64,000 nucleotides of DNA from RBG-13-68-16 sp041494245. GTDB lineage: Bacteria > Acidobacteriota > Thermoanaerobaculia > Thermoanaerobaculales > Thermoanaerobaculaceae. Where the stretch lies: the NCBI GenBank assembly GCA_041494245.1, contig JBGQAK010000003.1:62001-126000 (forward strand). Direction: 5' to 3'. Shown in pieces: positions 63,060 through 64,000 of the stretch. Each line of letters opens with the position of its first letter. Positions within the stretch are counted from its first letter, which is position 1. The translations under genes were made by a program, and so were the position numbers. The notes under the pieces are model-generated. The model was given only the letters and a program-made list of their open reading frames with translations. It was not told the origin of the DNA and made no database searches.

Positions 63060-64000
63060 ATGGAGAAGAACGAGAGGATGAGGACGATGATTGATTCATT
63101 TCGTATCCCTCGAGATTATATCTTGGCCGCCGAAGTTCTTTGCATCTCCGTGCTGTTTTCGGCGTTGAGCGCAGCACAGACCGCGAGGCCGACTCCGACG
63201 CCCACACCCACTGAGCAGCCGGTCCCGCATGTGGCCTCCACCGAGATCGTCGTCAGGGCGCCGCGCATGGACATCCCGCTGAAGGAGAACCCCGCTGCGA
63301 CTACGGTCGTCCAGGGCGAGGCGCTCGCTACACTGGCGAAGACCATCGGCGCCGAGGAGGCGCTCAAGCTCGTGCCGGGCGTCAAGGTCGACAACCAGGC
63401 CGACGGCGAGCGGGTGCACATGTCGATCCGTGGCCAGGGCATCCTCACCGAGCGGGGCATCCGCGGCATCAAGGTGCTGCTCGACGGCCTGCCGCTCAAC
63501 GACCCCACCGGCTTTGCCCCGGACCTGTTCGACGTCGACTGGGCGACCGTAAAGCGCATCGAGGTGTTCCGCGGACCCGCCTCCGCGCTCTACGGCGGCG
63601 GCGGCTCTGCGGGCATTCTGAACATCGAAAGCCGCGACGGCGGCCCCGGCCCCGCGGCAGGCGAGGTATCGGCGAGCGCTGGCTCGTATGGTTTCTGGAA
63701 GGTCCTCACGGAAGTGGGCGGCACGGACGGCAACCTCAACTACCGGGTGTCGGGCTCGAGGATGATGCTGGACGGCTACCGGGTCCACACCGCGGCCGCC
63801 GCCTCCAACCTCTACGGCAAGTTCAACTACGACCTCAAGGGCGGCGACCGCATCACGGCCATCGTGGCGGGCACGAACTTCTTCAACGAAAACGCCGAGG
63901 GGCTCAACATCGAGCAGGTCGACGAGGACCCTAGGCAACCCAACCCCGACGCGCTGACCTACAACGAGTATCAGCGCACCCGCCGGGCGACCCTCGGCGT
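63060..64000 (+). CDS. TonB-dependent siderophore-type receptor (3' end outside window)
   Basis: The frame from ATG 63060 (GGGAGG upstream) is open to the window end, giving 313 residues. After a signal peptide (ISVLFSALSAAQ) and a short PTPTPTPT linker comes the plug domain: STEIVVRAPRM (TonB-box-like strand), VPGVKVDNQADGERVHMSIR, GIKVLLDGLPLND and VKRIEVFRGPASALYGGGGS. The first barrel strands follow. There is no carboxypeptidase-regulatory domain, unlike the three other receptors of the window. The FecA/PfeA-like plug suggests iron-siderophore or another chelate. Partial gene. Confidence 0.88.
   Translation, partial: MEKNERMRTMIDSFRIPRDYILAAEVLCISVLFSALSAAQTARPTPTPTPTEQPVPHVASTEIVVRAPRMDIPLKENPAATTVVQGEALATLAKTIGAEEALKLVPGVKVDNQADGERVHMSIRGQGILTERGIRGIKVLLDGLPLNDPTGFAPDLFDVDWATVKRIEVFRGPASALYGGGGSAGILNIESRDGGPGPAAGEVSASAGSYGFWKVLTEVGGTDGNLNYRVSGSRMMLDGYRVHTAAAASNLYGKFNYDLKGGDRITAIVAGTNFFNENAEGLNIEQVDEDPRQPNPDALTYNEYQRTRRATLG

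Overview
High-GC bacterial chromosome segment. The combination of Oar-like TonB receptors carrying carboxypeptidase-regulatory domains, many secreted S9 peptidases, secreted BNR-propeller proteins, an MglA-type GTPase with a proline-rich tail and a sulfatase-TPR lipoprotein suggests an Acidobacteriota-like Gram-negative organism. That placement is inferred from gene content, not from a marker-gene tree.

Left part (1-18.7 kb), mostly housekeeping. It holds a truncated ORF, a small antisense ORF, an inositol-monophosphatase-family enzyme, a membrane diguanylate cyclase, small membrane proteins, a Gfo/Idh/MocA oxidoreductase, a TatD nuclease and a large secreted subtilase. A compact, complete [NiFe]-hydrogenase maturation operon follows (hypA-hypB-hypF-hypC-hypD-hypE, stops and starts overlapping) with no hydrogenase subunits in view. 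Next comes a second tight run: a class-I glutamine amidotransferase, Der, an MglA-like GTPase, a MerR regulator and tRNA-Pro(GGG).

Middle (18.7-26.4 kb), accessory. Three small genes sit directly behind the tRNA: a DUF2321-like zinc-ribbon protein, a lysine-rich peptide and a membrane protein. Then come a minus-strand TonB receptor facing a wrecked LacI regulator whose likely operator survives, a secreted phosphoesterase, a gene-poor stretch with a 20-bp tandem repeat, and an FCD-domain regulator with an unusual winged-helix N-terminus.

Right part (26.4-64 kb). This is one long plus-strand locus of secreted and outer-membrane proteins: two Oar-like TonB receptors, four BNR-propeller proteins with a common C-terminal domain, seven S9 peptidases of three subtypes, an acid-phosphatase-like enzyme and an alkaline-phosphatase-superfamily TPR lipoprotein. 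The two receptors share a promoter, a palindromic element and a leader. Each is followed by a strong intrinsic terminator placed so close to the next gene that downstream expression probably depends on read-through. My reading is a peptide or protein utilisation locus: outer-membrane uptake plus periplasmic or surface peptidases, possibly controlled by the divergent FCD regulator. A hypothetical secreted protein and the start of a third, siderophore-type TonB receptor close the window.
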